Shown here: positions 36,551 through 45,911 of the stretch, piece by piece
How positions within the stretch are numbered: position 1 is the first letter of the stretch
Layout: each line of letters begins with the position of its first letter
From: Lachnospiraceae bacterium oral taxon 500
GTDB lineage: Bacteria; Bacillota; Clostridia; Lachnospirales; Vallitaleaceae
Reading direction: 5' to 3'
Length of the DNA: 64,000 bases
NCBI GenBank assembly: GCA_002999035.1
Contig: CP027241.1
Location: forward strand, 2,111,001 to 2,175,000
Notes under the pieces: model-generated
What the model saw: the letters and a program-made list of their open reading frames with translations, nothing else
Told to the model about the DNA's origin: nothing
Databases searched by the model: none
Program-made: the position numbers and the translations under genes

Positions 36551-38527
36551 ATGACGGCGGAAAAGCGGATGCAAAAAGTTTCCCTGAAAAAAGAAACCTG
36601 GCTTGGGATTTTGTTTTTTGGTCTGATTTGCCTGCACGGCGGTTATTTTTATCATGAAAGTATTCTTTTCGGGCTGATTGGTTCCGGGCTTTGGGCGCTG
36701 GCGCTTTGGCGGAGCCGGAAAAGCCGAATTAAAATCAAACTGTTTGAAGGGCGGGAGCCGTTCCTGCCCTTTTTGTATTGGCTGGCTTATGCGATTCCGC
36801 TTCTCTGGAGCGGGCCGATGCATCTTTACGGTATTTGGAAAATGCTGGCGCCGCTGTGGCTGGCGCTGACGCTGCTTCTTTTTGCGGAGCCGCTGACTTT
36901 GCTGCAGCAAGCATTGCAGGCGTATTTGTGGTCGCTCTTAGCGGCGCTGCTTTTGTATGCCGTTCAGCTGGCTTTGGCTAAGCTGGGCTGGCCGGCAGCG
37001 GATAACTTTTTAACGACGGTGGCAATCAAGGGCCGATTTACCGGCTTTTTGCAGTATGCCAATGTCAATGCGATTCTTTCTCTGCTGGCTGGGGTTTATG
37101 CGGTGTATGCCGGAGAAAAGCTTGGTTTTGTGATGCTGGCCGGTTTTAGTTTGGGACTCTCGGGCAGCCGGACGGCATGGCTGATTGCCGTGATTTTGTG
37201 GTTTGGCGGCCTGGCGGAGCAGGTTTGGGCGGCCAGTCAAAAACGGAAAAAGAAGTTGTCAGCGAAAAACAGGGAAATGGCACTCAAACAGCAAGAGCAG
37301 ACAGATCAAGAAGAACAAGAGATTCAGATAAAACAAGAGATTCAGATAAAACAAGAGATTCAGATAAAACAAGAGATTCAGGAAAAACAAAACAGTCAAG
37401 AGCAAAAAGATGCCGACCGGCTGAAACGAAAAAAGGAAATCATCAGCGGTTTTCTTTTTATAGCGGCGCTGTTTTTGGGCGGACTGCTATTGACGCTGAG
37501 TTTGGGCGGCGGTCGCTGGGGCGAGGGTCTTAGGGCGTCGGAATGGCAGACCCGGCTGCTTTATTATAAGGATGGCCTGATGATGCTCTTAAAAAAGCCG
37601 TGGGGCTACGGAACATACGGCTATTATATGGTTCAGCGCCGGTTTCAAACCGGATCGACCTATTTTGTCAAATATATTCATAACTTTTTTCTTCAGATTT
37701 TGTTAGATGGCGGGGTAATCAGCGGTTTGCTGTTTGGCCTGCTTTTATTGAAAACACTGTATTCTTTGATTTGGGGTCGAGTTTCTGTGACGGCGAAACG
37801 GCAGACCGGGCTAATTGGGGTCTTGCTTTTGGCGCTGACAGGCCATGCTTTTTGGGATTTTGATTTGGAGTTCAGCTATGCTTTTTTATTGATTTGGCTG
37901 ATTTATTTTTATGCGGCCGGGTTCAAAAGGCAGGCATCGCCCAGCCGAGGTTTGGAGTGGAAAAGACGATGCCGGACGGGTGTTTTCGCTTTTTTTATAG
38001 CCGTTTTAACCGGCGGCGGATTGTTTTTAGGATTGTTGTCCTGGCAGACCTATGAAGGGCAATATGATCTGCCTGCCAGCCTGGGCTTTCCCGACGCGGC
38101 GCTTGGTATTTTGCAGGATCCGAATCGGCCGGTCGAGGAGAAATGGCGGGCGGCTAAAAAAATGGAGCGGGCGGCAGTAAAAAATGTGGAAACATTTGCA
38201 TTTTTGCGGGATTATTATTATAATAAAGGAGAATGGGAGCCGGCGATTGCTTACGGCCGGCAGGCGGTTGAACTGGCGCCTTTATGGCTGCGGCACCGGC
38301 AGGAGCTGATGCGGATTGAATATGCCTATGCTTTGACGCATCCGGCTGATTTAGCGGCGGTGGCAGAGGATATTTTGGGTGTGCCGGAGGCGCTTGACCG
38401 GTTAAGGCAGGAACGCGCCACGATGCTGAATGTCAGGCATCGTCCGGTATGGGAAATGACAGAGGAAATGAAGATTTGGTACAGGCATTTTCAGGAATTG
38501 GATAAGGCTTGGAAGGAGAGATTATGA
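36551..38527 (+). CDS. O-antigen-ligase-like (Wzy_C) membrane protein
   Basis: 658 residues from ATG 36551 (AAGGAA upstream). About eleven hydrophobic segments; the central LSGSRTAWLIAVILWFGG and the later GYGTYGYYMVQRRFQTGSTY with YIHNFFLQILLDGG and HAFWDFDLEF match the Wzy_C/WaaL class, which ligates or polymerises surface glycans from lipid carriers. Between membrane segments lies a hydrophilic loop (about residues 235-305) expanded by an 18-bp minisatellite. The C-terminal 150 residues are soluble and TPR-like. It overlaps the PEGA gene by 4 bases. A surface-polysaccharide role is inferred; no glycosyltransferases are next to it. Confidence 0.75.
   Translation: MTAEKRMQKVSLKKETWLGILFFGLICLHGGYFYHESILFGLIGSGLWALALWRSRKSRIKIKLFEGREPFLPFLYWLAYAIPLLWSGPMHLYGIWKMLAPLWLALTLLLFAEPLTLLQQALQAYLWSLLAALLLYAVQLALAKLGWPAADNFLTTVAIKGRFTGFLQYANVNAILSLLAGVYAVYAGEKLGFVMLAGFSLGLSGSRTAWLIAVILWFGGLAEQVWAASQKRKKKLSAKNREMALKQQEQTDQEEQEIQIKQEIQIKQEIQIKQEIQEKQNSQEQKDADRLKRKKEIISGFLFIAALFLGGLLLTLSLGGGRWGEGLRASEWQTRLLYYKDGLMMLLKKPWGYGTYGYYMVQRRFQTGSTYFVKYIHNFFLQILLDGGVISGLLFGLLLLKTLYSLIWGRVSVTAKRQTGLIGVLLLALTGHAFWDFDLEFSYAFLLIWLIYFYAAGFKRQASPSRGLEWKRRCRTGVFAFFIAVLTGGGLFLGLLSWQTYEGQYDLPASLGFPDAALGILQDPNRPVEEKWRAAKKMERAAVKNVETFAFLRDYYYNKGEWEPAIAYGRQAVELAPLWLRHRQELMRIEYAYALTHPADLAAVAEDILGVPEALDRLRQERATMLNVRHRPVWEMTEEMKIWYRHFQELDKAWKERL
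37316..37387 (+). repeat. Four-copy 18-bp minisatellite inside the O-antigen-ligase-like gene
   Basis: Unit CAAGAGATTCAGATAAAA starts at 37316, 37334, 37352 and 37370 (the last copy has two changes). It encodes repeats of Gln-Glu-Ile-Gln-Ile-Lys in a hydrophilic loop. The unit is a multiple of three, so copy-number changes would keep the frame. Confidence 0.95.
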
Positions 38528-39909
38528 AAAAAGATTTGCTTACCAAAATGCTGATGATCGGCGGCGCCGGTTTCGGCAGTTTGATTGTAACCATTGCACT
38601 TATTTGGGCGATGTCCGGCGAAAAAACGGGGAAACCGAAAAATAATCAGAATCATACGATTCCGCAGGAGATGACGGGAGATAGTTCATCTCCGGTGCTG
38701 GACAGTTTAGATGGCGAGCGTTTTTTTGCGCTGGTGCGGACGGCCCCGACCGAGGACGGTATTTTGCCGGTATATGATTTGGATAAGAAAAAGGAACTTT
38801 TGCTTAAAATCAAGGGAGAAACCAGTATCAAAAGCCGGTACGGCGAACCGATTGCGGCGGCTCAAGTGCGGCCGGGTCATATTGTTGAAGGAAAATATGA
38901 AGCGGAAAGCTTTGCTGTTTATGCCGTGCAGATTTCCGGCCGAGCATGGGAAAAGAAAGATCCGGCCGGGCTGGTGATTTCCGCCGAGCAGAAAAAAATT
39001 GGGATTGGCAGCGATGAATACACTTATGATCCCGATTTTTTAATGGTGCTTAAAAATGGGAAAGCCATTACTTTGGCCGAGGTATCGGCTTCGGATGAGG
39101 TGATTGTCCGCGGCTATAAAAAAGAGGTCTGGTCGGTTGAAGTAACCGCCGGGCACGGCTTTTTAACGCTGAAAAACGCCGATGCTTTTACCGGCGGAAC
39201 GATTGAAATCGGTAATCGCGATATTCGGACGATTGAAAAGGATATGCGGATTGAGCTGTCGGCCGGGGTGAAACGGATTATTATTTCCAAAGACAATATG
39301 AATCCCTATGCCAATGACGTGTTTATTGAAGAGGGCAAAGAGGCGGTGATTGACCTCGGTGAGTTCAAACCTAAGGTGGGCAAGGTTACTTTCAGCACAG
39401 TGCAGGACGGAGTGACACTCTATATTGATGAGGAAAAGCAGGCCTTGGCCAATGCCGAGGTTACGCTCGATTTTGGCCAACATAAATTAAAGGCGGAAAA
39501 AGACGGCTATGTGCCGTGGGAAAGTACTCTGACGGTCAATCAGGTGGTTATGCAGGTGAAAATCGACATGAAGGTGGAGCCGCAGTATTTGGATGTGCAA
39601 ACGCCGCTGGGGGCTGAGCTTTATATTGACGGAGCCAGAGTGGGTGTGATTCCGGTCAGAACGGCGATTACGCCGGGCGAACATACACTTAGTATCCGCA
39701 AGGAGGGATACTATTCCAAGAATCAGGCGATTACCGTGGAAAATAACGGCAAAAATGTAAATTATGCTTTCCCGGATTTAATCCGAATCGGCAGCAATGA
39801 AACCGAGCAGCCGAATAATGGCCTAAGTCCGACCGCGCCGAATGTGACAACTCCGCCAACGCCAGCCAATCCGAACCTTAAATTGAATCCGACCGAAGAT
39901 AATTATTGA
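38524..39909 (+). CDS. Membrane-anchored PEGA-domain protein
   Basis: 461 residues from ATG 38524, with AAGGAGAG upstream and a 4-base ATGA overlap with the previous gene. One N-terminal membrane anchor (residues about 8-30). Residues 60-280 form beta-rich regions. Two PEGA domains follow, one with TLYIDEEKQALANAEVTLDF, the other with AELYIDGARVGVIPVRTAIT, then PGEHTLSIRKEGY. The tail is rich in Pro, Thr and Asn, as in wall-spanning linkers. An extracellular surface role linked to the Wzy-like partner is inferred. Confidence 0.8.
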   Translation: MKKDLLTKMLMIGGAGFGSLIVTIALIWAMSGEKTGKPKNNQNHTIPQEMTGDSSSPVLDSLDGERFFALVRTAPTEDGILPVYDLDKKKELLLKIKGETSIKSRYGEPIAAAQVRPGHIVEGKYEAESFAVYAVQISGRAWEKKDPAGLVISAEQKKIGIGSDEYTYDPDFLMVLKNGKAITLAEVSASDEVIVRGYKKEVWSVEVTAGHGFLTLKNADAFTGGTIEIGNRDIRTIEKDMRIELSAGVKRIIISKDNMNPYANDVFIEEGKEAVIDLGEFKPKVGKVTFSTVQDGVTLYIDEEKQALANAEVTLDFGQHKLKAEKDGYVPWESTLTVNQVVMQVKIDMKVEPQYLDVQTPLGAELYIDGARVGVIPVRTAITPGEHTLSIRKEGYYSKNQAITVENNGKNVNYAFPDLIRIGSNETEQPNNGLSPTAPNVTTPPTPANPNLKLNPTEDNY

Positions 39910-40009
39910 CTCAACTTTCCCATAGTCTCCAAAACCAGAACAGCCTTTTTTAGGCAGATTGCCCGCCCGGGCAGAAACGCGCGGCACTTCGATCAGGGGA
40001 AAGTTGAAT
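39909..40009. repeat. Intergenic dyad element, copy 1
   Basis: ACTCAACTTTCCC (39909-39921) at one end faces GGGGAAAGTTGAAT (39997-40009) at the other. In between lie AGGCAGATTGCCCGCCCGGG and CAGAAACGC. A diverged copy with the same ends and the same central block lies at 52298-52424. It follows the PEGA gene directly and may also serve as its terminator. Confidence 0.7.
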
Positions 40010-40086
40010 TATTGATTATCAGGCAACCGGAGTTATAGAATTAAGAAGAAGATTTCTTACTATTTTAGTAAAATGATGAAACAGAT

Positions 40087-40252
40087 AACCAGCCGACAAA
40101 TTAGAATTTGAAGCGCGCAAGCATAAATGAATGCGACCGCGTAGCGGGCATATTCATTTTGCGGCGCTTCACCGGCAGATAAAGAGCACGAAGTACGGCA
40201 AATGCGAAGCATTTGGTCTGACGGTGAACAACCAGCCGACAAATTTGAATTT
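40087..40252. repeat. 23-bp direct repeats flanking a hairpin-rich 120-bp segment
   Basis: AACCAGCCGACAAATTAGAA with TTT at 40087-40109 recurs with one mismatch at 40230-40252, immediately before the VOC gene. The segment between contains potential stems such as GAAGCGC(40109-) facing GCGGCGCTTC (40161-40170). The layout is that of a small inserted element or a local duplication. Nothing else is seen in this 350-base gap. Confidence 0.65.
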
Positions 40253-40266
40253 TATGAGGAGCTTGT

Positions 40267-40656
40267 ATGGATTTTAACAATTTGATTCCTGAATTATCAG
40301 TTTTTGATATTGTTCAGACTAAAAATTTTTATGAAGAATTAGGATTTAAAATAGAGTACGAACGACAGGAAAAGAAATTTGTGTTTATGTCTTTTCAAGG
40401 CAGTCAGCTTATGTTTGAACAAATTCACGATGAGGGGTGGAACACAGGGGAATTAGTTTATCCTTTAGGAAGAGGAATAAATTTTTCAATAGCGGTTGAT
40501 GATATTGAAAAACTATATTCATTGGTGAAAAGCAAACAATTAGAGATTTACAAAGAACTGGTCAGAAGTGTATATCGGGTCAACGAAATAGAAGAAATAC
40601 AAATGGAATTTCTGATTCAAGATCCCAATGGATACTTATTGAGATTTACAAACTGA
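40267..40656 (+). CDS. VOC-family (bleomycin-resistance/glyoxalase-like) protein
   Basis: 129 residues covering one VOC unit pair: PELSVFDIVQTKNFYEELGF, then FMSFQGSQLMFEQ, INFSIAVDDIEKLY and the terminal QDPNGYLLRF. This is the pattern of bleomycin-resistance-type dimeric proteins, which bind drugs or catalyse metal-dependent reactions. The substrate cannot be told. ATGAGGAG lies before the start. Its low G+C composition differs from the flanking serpin gene, which hints at separate acquisition. Confidence 0.85.
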   Translation: MDFNNLIPELSVFDIVQTKNFYEELGFKIEYERQEKKFVFMSFQGSQLMFEQIHDEGWNTGELVYPLGRGINFSIAVDDIEKLYSLVKSKQLEIYKELVRSVYRVNEIEEIQMEFLIQDPNGYLLRFTN

Positions 40657-40871
40657 TAACTCCCAGTTTGTTGAATCAACACAGTTAAATAAAACTACTA
40701 AGAGGAAGTAAAAGCCAAGCCGATACTTCCTTTTTTCTGCTCGAAATTCAATTTTGTTAAAAGAATAAGCCTTTAAAAACTTCCTTTGTTTTTTGAAACT
40801 AAATCTGACTTTGGTGACGCTTTAAAAGTAAAGATGAAGAATAAACAGCAGCAGACAAGGGAGGACGGATT

Positions 40872-42959
40872 ATGAAGAAGATAGCTTTTGTTTTGGCGGC
40901 AGTGTTGATAGTAACCGGTTGTACAGGGCTGGCTCAAACGCCGGCGGGAATGGCAAAAGAAGCTGTGATTCGCAGGCAGGAATTTATTGATTATACCTTG
41001 CCGGAAAATCAAACGAAACTTCAAACCCAGGAAAAATCGGAGCAAACTCTGGCGCGGCATGAGGACTACCGGAAATTTTACCGGGATTACTGGCAGTTTG
41101 CCAATCAAACCTTCCGGGAGATTGCCAGTGAGGGAAATTGGATTTATTCGCCGCTGTCGGCTTATTTGCCTTTAAGCGAACTGTCCTATGCCTTAGAGGA
41201 CGGCAGTGCGCCGCAAGCAGATTTGATTCGGCTGCTGCGGGAAAATGTGCCGAAGGAATACTGGACGGAGCTTTTGATGAAACATTTTCAGGCGCAGGGT
41301 TATTTAACGGCCAGTTCCATTTGGCTGAGCAAGGACTATCAGCCGAATTTGCCGTTTTTGCAGAAAAATCTGACCTCGGATATTTATCGGATTGACTTTG
41401 CGGCGAAAGATGCGGCGCAGCTGCAAATGGATTGGGTTAACCTGTGGACCAAGGGCTTTTTAAAGGATCAGGTCAAGGCCGAAGATTTTAAGGATAAGGT
41501 CGGCCTTTTTTGCCGGCTGATTGGCACGACTTATATCAAGGCAGCTTGGGCAGATGATTTTTTCTCGGAACCGGCAGAGGATGTTTTTTACGGAGCGGAC
41601 GGAAGGGAGCAAAAAGTGCCGTTTTTGTGTTCACGGCCGACGAAGATGGAGTGCTGCTTTACCGACCGGTATCAGGCAGTGCGGGTACCGCTGAAAAGCG
41701 GCTATCTGCTGGTGATGCTGCCGCGGGAAGGGGAAACGGTCGATGCCCTGCTGCAAGGCGACGCGCTGCCGGAAGCAGCGGTCAGCCGGAACTGGTCGGA
41801 AAAGCGGGTGATACTGCATATGCCTGATTTTACAAAGAGCAGCCGAATTGAGCTTCTGCCGGTACTGGAAAAACTGGGCTATGCCGAAATCGGTCGGCCG
41901 AATATCGGCTATGTCAACTTGGCGGGAAAGACAAAGGACGGCCGTGAAATTGAGAGCTTTGTGGACAGAATTTTTCAGGAGAGTAAGATTGAAGTAAAAA
42001 AAGCTGGGGTTGAAGCGGCGGCCTATACCGTGGTGGACGTTTGTGAAGGAGCAGCGCTGGAACCCGAGGTGCCGGAAATGGTTGAGATTTTTGTCAATCG
42101 GCCCTACCTTTATATGATAGCAGATGCCGACGGCCTGCCCAGCTTTTTGGGGGTTAATCGGGATTTTGCGGCAGGACGGGACAGCGGACAAGCACCGGCG
42201 GCAAAAGCGACGGCTGGGCTGCCGCCTTACCGCTATGACGGGACAGATCCTTATGTGGATGCTATTTGCCGGTATTTGCTGAAGGAATCCGGCGATTTGG
42301 AAAATGAGGGGGAGGTTACCATTCCGGCGCCGGTGGTTTTTTATGTTGACGAATCTGGCGATGAAGTTCAGGTTTTCGGTAATTTTTGGCTGTTCCGCTA
42401 CCGGCTAGAGGGCACGACTTTGCAGCTGCAAAGCGGTCGTGAACTGCCGGGGCGGTTCCGGCTGAAAAAGGACGGCAGCGCTTATACAGTGACGGCCTTT
42501 GACCAAGTCAGCCGCGGTCGCGGGTATGAACAGGAGATTCAGGCGCTGTGCGCGGGGAAAAGAGGCGTGTATCCTTCGCTGGAGGCACATTATCAGGAGC
42601 ATGATTATACCGGACAGACCGATATTGCTTATGTTCGTAAAATCTTTATTGACCGTTATGTAGAAAAAAATAATTTGACAATCCGTGCCTATCAGGATCA
42701 TGGGCGGGAATCGGCGGCGGTTGAACCGGTTAAGAAACTCCGGCTGAATGATAAGCTGTATCTGGATACCGGTCAGTTTTCTTATTTATATGGCTGCGGG
42801 ACAATGGATTTCAGTGCCGGCATGGCAGTAGCGGCGAATCAAATACCGATGCGGGACCGGCAGACCAATTTCGGTGACTGCGAAGGGCAATGGGGCTTAG
42901 GCAACCGGATTTTGGTTGTTTATGATGGGAAAAAGCATATTTTTGAGGAAGCGAAGTGA
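40872..42959 (+). CDS. Serpin lipoprotein with extra C-terminal domain
   Basis: 695 residues. Lipobox VTGC (C17) predicts surface anchoring. Residues about 70-432 are a serpin: NWIYSPLSAYLPLSELSYAL, later VFYGADGREQKVPFLC, IELLPVLEKLGY, the hinge AGVEAAAYT at 378-386 and the closing signature FVNRPYLYMIADADG. By hinge spacing the reactive-centre P1 should lie near G393-A394, which would suit an elastase- or subtilisin-like target; this placement is an estimate. Residues 450-695 are a second domain (VFGNFWLFRYRLEGTTLQLQ, SGRELPGRFRL) like those in other secreted Firmicutes proteins, function unknown. Inhibition of host or rival proteases is inferred. Confidence 0.85.
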   Translation: MKKIAFVLAAVLIVTGCTGLAQTPAGMAKEAVIRRQEFIDYTLPENQTKLQTQEKSEQTLARHEDYRKFYRDYWQFANQTFREIASEGNWIYSPLSAYLPLSELSYALEDGSAPQADLIRLLRENVPKEYWTELLMKHFQAQGYLTASSIWLSKDYQPNLPFLQKNLTSDIYRIDFAAKDAAQLQMDWVNLWTKGFLKDQVKAEDFKDKVGLFCRLIGTTYIKAAWADDFFSEPAEDVFYGADGREQKVPFLCSRPTKMECCFTDRYQAVRVPLKSGYLLVMLPREGETVDALLQGDALPEAAVSRNWSEKRVILHMPDFTKSSRIELLPVLEKLGYAEIGRPNIGYVNLAGKTKDGREIESFVDRIFQESKIEVKKAGVEAAAYTVVDVCEGAALEPEVPEMVEIFVNRPYLYMIADADGLPSFLGVNRDFAAGRDSGQAPAAKATAGLPPYRYDGTDPYVDAICRYLLKESGDLENEGEVTIPAPVVFYVDESGDEVQVFGNFWLFRYRLEGTTLQLQSGRELPGRFRLKKDGSAYTVTAFDQVSRGRGYEQEIQALCAGKRGVYPSLEAHYQEHDYTGQTDIAYVRKIFIDRYVEKNNLTIRAYQDHGRESAAVEPVKKLRLNDKLYLDTGQFSYLYGCGTMDFSAGMAVAANQIPMRDRQTNFGDCEGQWGLGNRILVVYDGKKHIFEEAK

Positions 42960-42988
42960 AGTTTGGAAGATATTACTCCGCATTGATG

Positions 42989-43969
42989 TTAGCTGGTGGT
43001 TTCTTTTAAAATCAGTCTGGCTGGAACAATGCTTTCATATAGCCGATAATTATCAAGCGAATCAACGGCAATTTGCGCCATCAAGGAAATATTCTGTGCA
43101 ATCGAGGTAATTGGATAAGCAGCATAATCAGAGACTGGCGAATTATCATAGCCAATTAACTCAATAGTTTGAGGAATAGAGACACGGTTTTTGATGCACT
43201 TTCGTTCGACTAAATTAGCGATGTCGTCGTTAGAGCAGAAAATACCGATTTTTTTATTGGCGTATTTATTCAAAATTCTAGCTAAAAGTTCTTCCATGGC
43301 GAAAGAGGCTTCTTTGGTATAGGCATCACTGAAACGTTGCTCAATGATTCGTTCATAAGTTAAGCTTTTTATGGCATATTCGAAACCAAGAATCCGCTTA
43401 AAAGAGGGCCAATCTTCATGGTAACCGTTATTAATATGAACAAAAACCTCACAACCATTGGCAATTAGGCATTCGCCGGCCATTTTTCCGCCGGCAAAGT
43501 TATCACTGTTAATCTGCATATAGTTTCCACCAGTTCTTTCAATGGAAATAACAGGAATGGTCAACTGTTCAATTTCAGCAGGCGATAATAAATGACTGAG
43601 TAAAATCAGGCCTTTAATGCGGTAGGACACCATGTCGGAAATTAGCGATAGTTCGGATTCTTTGGAACTATTGGAAGTATATACAATAAAATTATAACCC
43701 TTAGTTTTGCCATGTTCAATGACCTGATTCAGCAATTCGGTATAAAAGCTTAAATGTAAATGAGGAAAGATAATGCCGACCAGGTTTGATTTGCCGGTAA
43801 CCAGAATTCGAGCCAGATTATCCTGACTGTAATTTAATTCTTTGATGGCAGTTTCTATTTTTTCTTTTGTTGATAACGCCAGCAATTCTGGTTTATTGAA
43901 ATAACGCGATACCGTTGTCAGGGAAACACCGCTGTGGGATGCGATATCACTGATTTTAACTTTATTCAT
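42989..43969 (-). CDS. LacI-family regulator of the fructan/difructose-anhydride locus
   Basis: 326 residues from ATG 43969 (GGAG upstream); the longer frame to 44038 adds unrelated residues. The N-terminal HTH is KISDIASHSGVSLTTVSRYF, followed by a periplasmic-binding-protein-like effector domain. It is divergent from the binding protein-permease-GH32-GH91 operon. An operator-like TGAAAACGCTTGAC overlaps the -35 box of that operon. It probably represses the operon until a fructoside binds, as LacI/ScrR proteins do. Confidence 0.87.
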   Translation of the reverse strand: MNKVKISDIASHSGVSLTTVSRYFNKPELLALSTKEKIETAIKELNYSQDNLARILVTGKSNLVGIIFPHLHLSFYTELLNQVIEHGKTKGYNFIVYTSNSSKESELSLISDMVSYRIKGLILLSHLLSPAEIEQLTIPVISIERTGGNYMQINSDNFAGGKMAGECLIANGCEVFVHINNGYHEDWPSFKRILGFEYAIKSLTYERIIEQRFSDAYTKEASFAMEELLARILNKYANKKIGIFCSNDDIANLVERKCIKNRVSIPQTIELIGYDNSPVSDYAAYPITSIAQNISLMAQIAVDSLDNYRLYESIVPARLILKETTS

Positions 43970-44313
43970 GACTCTCCGATCTGCCGCTGTAAAGACGGCT
44001 AAAATAGTAATGAAAATAACGTCCTCATAAACGAGCAAACCAGCCGAATTTTATAAAAGTTACAGCTTGTTGCTTAATTGCCTGAAATCTATTTTAACAT
44101 GTTTTTATAAAGATAGCAAGAAACTTATGAAAAATTTTTCATTCACTTGAAAATGAAAAAAATAGTTAGGTAAATTAAGTTTATTAGGCAATTAAGTTTT
44201 GGGATAGAAAGAAGCTAAGTTATAAACAATAAAAATTTGGAAAAGAAATTAAGCAATCCATACAAAATGAACAAAACAATCTGGATAAAATTGACAAAAA
44301 TGAAAATATACAA

Positions 44314-44351
44314 TGAAAACGCTTGACATTTTATTTTTCATAAACTATGAT
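44314..44351 (+). promoter_or_regulatory. Promoter and LacI/CcpA-type operator of the GH32-GH91 operon
   Basis: Consensus TTGACA (44323-44328), 17-base spacer and TATGAT (44346-44351). TGAAAACGCTTGAC at 44314-44327 matches 12 of 14 positions of the cre/LacI-type consensus TGWAARCGYTWNCW and overlaps the -35 box, a site suited to repression. The surrounding 470-base divergent gap is A+T-rich with no other feature recognised. Confidence 0.7.
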
Positions 44352-44500
44352 GAGTATAAGAAAGAAACCAAGGGAGGAGATGAAGAAAAAGATGAAGGGA
44401 TAGGAAGTTAAAAGCGCTGATAGTATAAAGGTGTAGCGTTTAGATAGTGGCAAGGAGAAAAATCCATTTATTATCAAACGAAAAAGCAAGGAGTATGATT

Positions 44501-45814
44501 ATGAAGAAACGCGGTAAAGAAAAAATATTTACTTTCGTATTTGGCATGATGTTGGTTGTATTTTTACTGGCGTCTTGCGGCAAACAAGCAACGAATGAAA
44601 AAAAAGAAGAAACATCAAATGATGGCCAGACTAAAAAATTAACAGTGATGGTTGAAAGCGGTAGTCCGGGAGAAATGGTCGCCAAAGCAACAGCTGCTCA
44701 ATTTAAAGAGCAGACCGGCTGCGAAGTAGTAGTAGACGCCGTGCCGTATACTGGTATTTACGATAAAATTTCAACCGAGCTCAAAGCCGGAGCAGCTACT
44801 CATGATATCGCTACCTTGGATGTTTTATGGTTGCCGGCTTTTGAAAGCGGACTGCTTGCTTTAAACGATGTGGCGACCGAGGAAATTAAGGCGGATTTTT
44901 TGCCGACATTATTGGATGGCGGAACATTAAACGGCAATCTTTATGGATTTCCAATGTGGATTAATTGTAAGGTGTTAGTGTACCGTTCGGACTTATTTAA
45001 TGATGAAGCCAATAAAAAGGCATTTAAGGAAAAATATGGTTATGATTTAATCCCACCGACAACTTGGCAGCAATATTTGGATGCGGCAGAGTTTTTCACC
45101 AAGGACGGAATGTATGGAACGGCTGTTTATGGAGCTAATTCAGGCGATACCGTTTGCAGTTGGTTGGATTTTTGTGGGCAGGCTGGCGCTAAGCCGTTAG
45201 TGCTGGGAGAAGGTAATAGCGTATTAATCGATCAAAAGCCATATGTAGAAGCCTTGCAGTTCATGTGCGATCAATTTGCCAGCGGTTATGTACCAGAAGA
45301 AGCCTTAGCAATGGCAACGACCGAAGTACAGGAAATGTTTAATAATGGAAAACTGGCCATGCAATTGACTTGGAGTCACCAATATCCAGCCTGCTGCACG
45401 GCGCTGCCGGATAAAGTGGCAGTTGCGCCGATGATTGGAGGTCAAGCGGGTGTGGCCGCTACGACTGGTCCATGGTACGAGTGCATTTTGAAAAATTCTA
45501 AGAATATTGATTTGGCCAAGGAGTATTTGAAGTTTATGTACGATCATAATGGTGACTATATGGAAGCGGCTTTAAGAATTGCCGGAAGAACTTCCGTTTA
45601 TGAAAAATACAGCCAACAGCCTGGAAATGAACATTTGATGGCAGTATTGACTACGTTGGCCGCGCCTGCTTCACAAAATCGACCGGCGACACCGCATTGG
45701 ACGGAAATAGAAGAAAAATTAGCCGCGGCTATTCAAAATGCGATGTCAGGAAAAGCCAGTCCGCAGGAAGCATTAAATGCCGCTAAAGCAGAAATTGAAC
45801 AAATTTTGAAATGA
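44501..45814 (+). CDS. Family 1 sugar-binding lipoprotein of the GH32-GH91 operon
   Basis: 437 residues from ATG 44501, preceded by AAGGAG. Signal peptide with lipobox LASC, then a Lys/Glu-rich linker. Mature domain begins KLTVMVESGSPGEMVAKATA and has the features of family 1 binding proteins (LKAGAATHDIATLDVLWLPA, LYGFPMWINCKVLVYR). First gene of a five-gene operon with two permeases and two fructan-active enzymes. A fructo-oligosaccharide or difructose anhydride ligand is inferred from the enzymes. Confidence 0.88.
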   Translation: MKKRGKEKIFTFVFGMMLVVFLLASCGKQATNEKKEETSNDGQTKKLTVMVESGSPGEMVAKATAAQFKEQTGCEVVVDAVPYTGIYDKISTELKAGAATHDIATLDVLWLPAFESGLLALNDVATEEIKADFLPTLLDGGTLNGNLYGFPMWINCKVLVYRSDLFNDEANKKAFKEKYGYDLIPPTTWQQYLDAAEFFTKDGMYGTAVYGANSGDTVCSWLDFCGQAGAKPLVLGEGNSVLIDQKPYVEALQFMCDQFASGYVPEEALAMATTEVQEMFNNGKLAMQLTWSHQYPACCTALPDKVAVAPMIGGQAGVAATTGPWYECILKNSKNIDLAKEYLKFMYDHNGDYMEAALRIAGRTSVYEKYSQQPGNEHLMAVLTTLAAPASQNRPATPHWTEIEEKLAAAIQNAMSGKASPQEALNAAKAEIEQILK

Positions 45815-45911
45815 TTTGAGTGAATTATCCGCTTGAGGCAGAAAAAATACAATCTGCCTCAAGTTCTGCTTAAACAAGACGAAATACTGTTTTTTAGAAA
45901 GAGAGGTTTCT

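Noticed and set aside
36678-36981. Alternative frames within the O-antigen-ligase-like gene
   Set aside because: Shadows of the main frame, which has clear membrane segments and family motifs.
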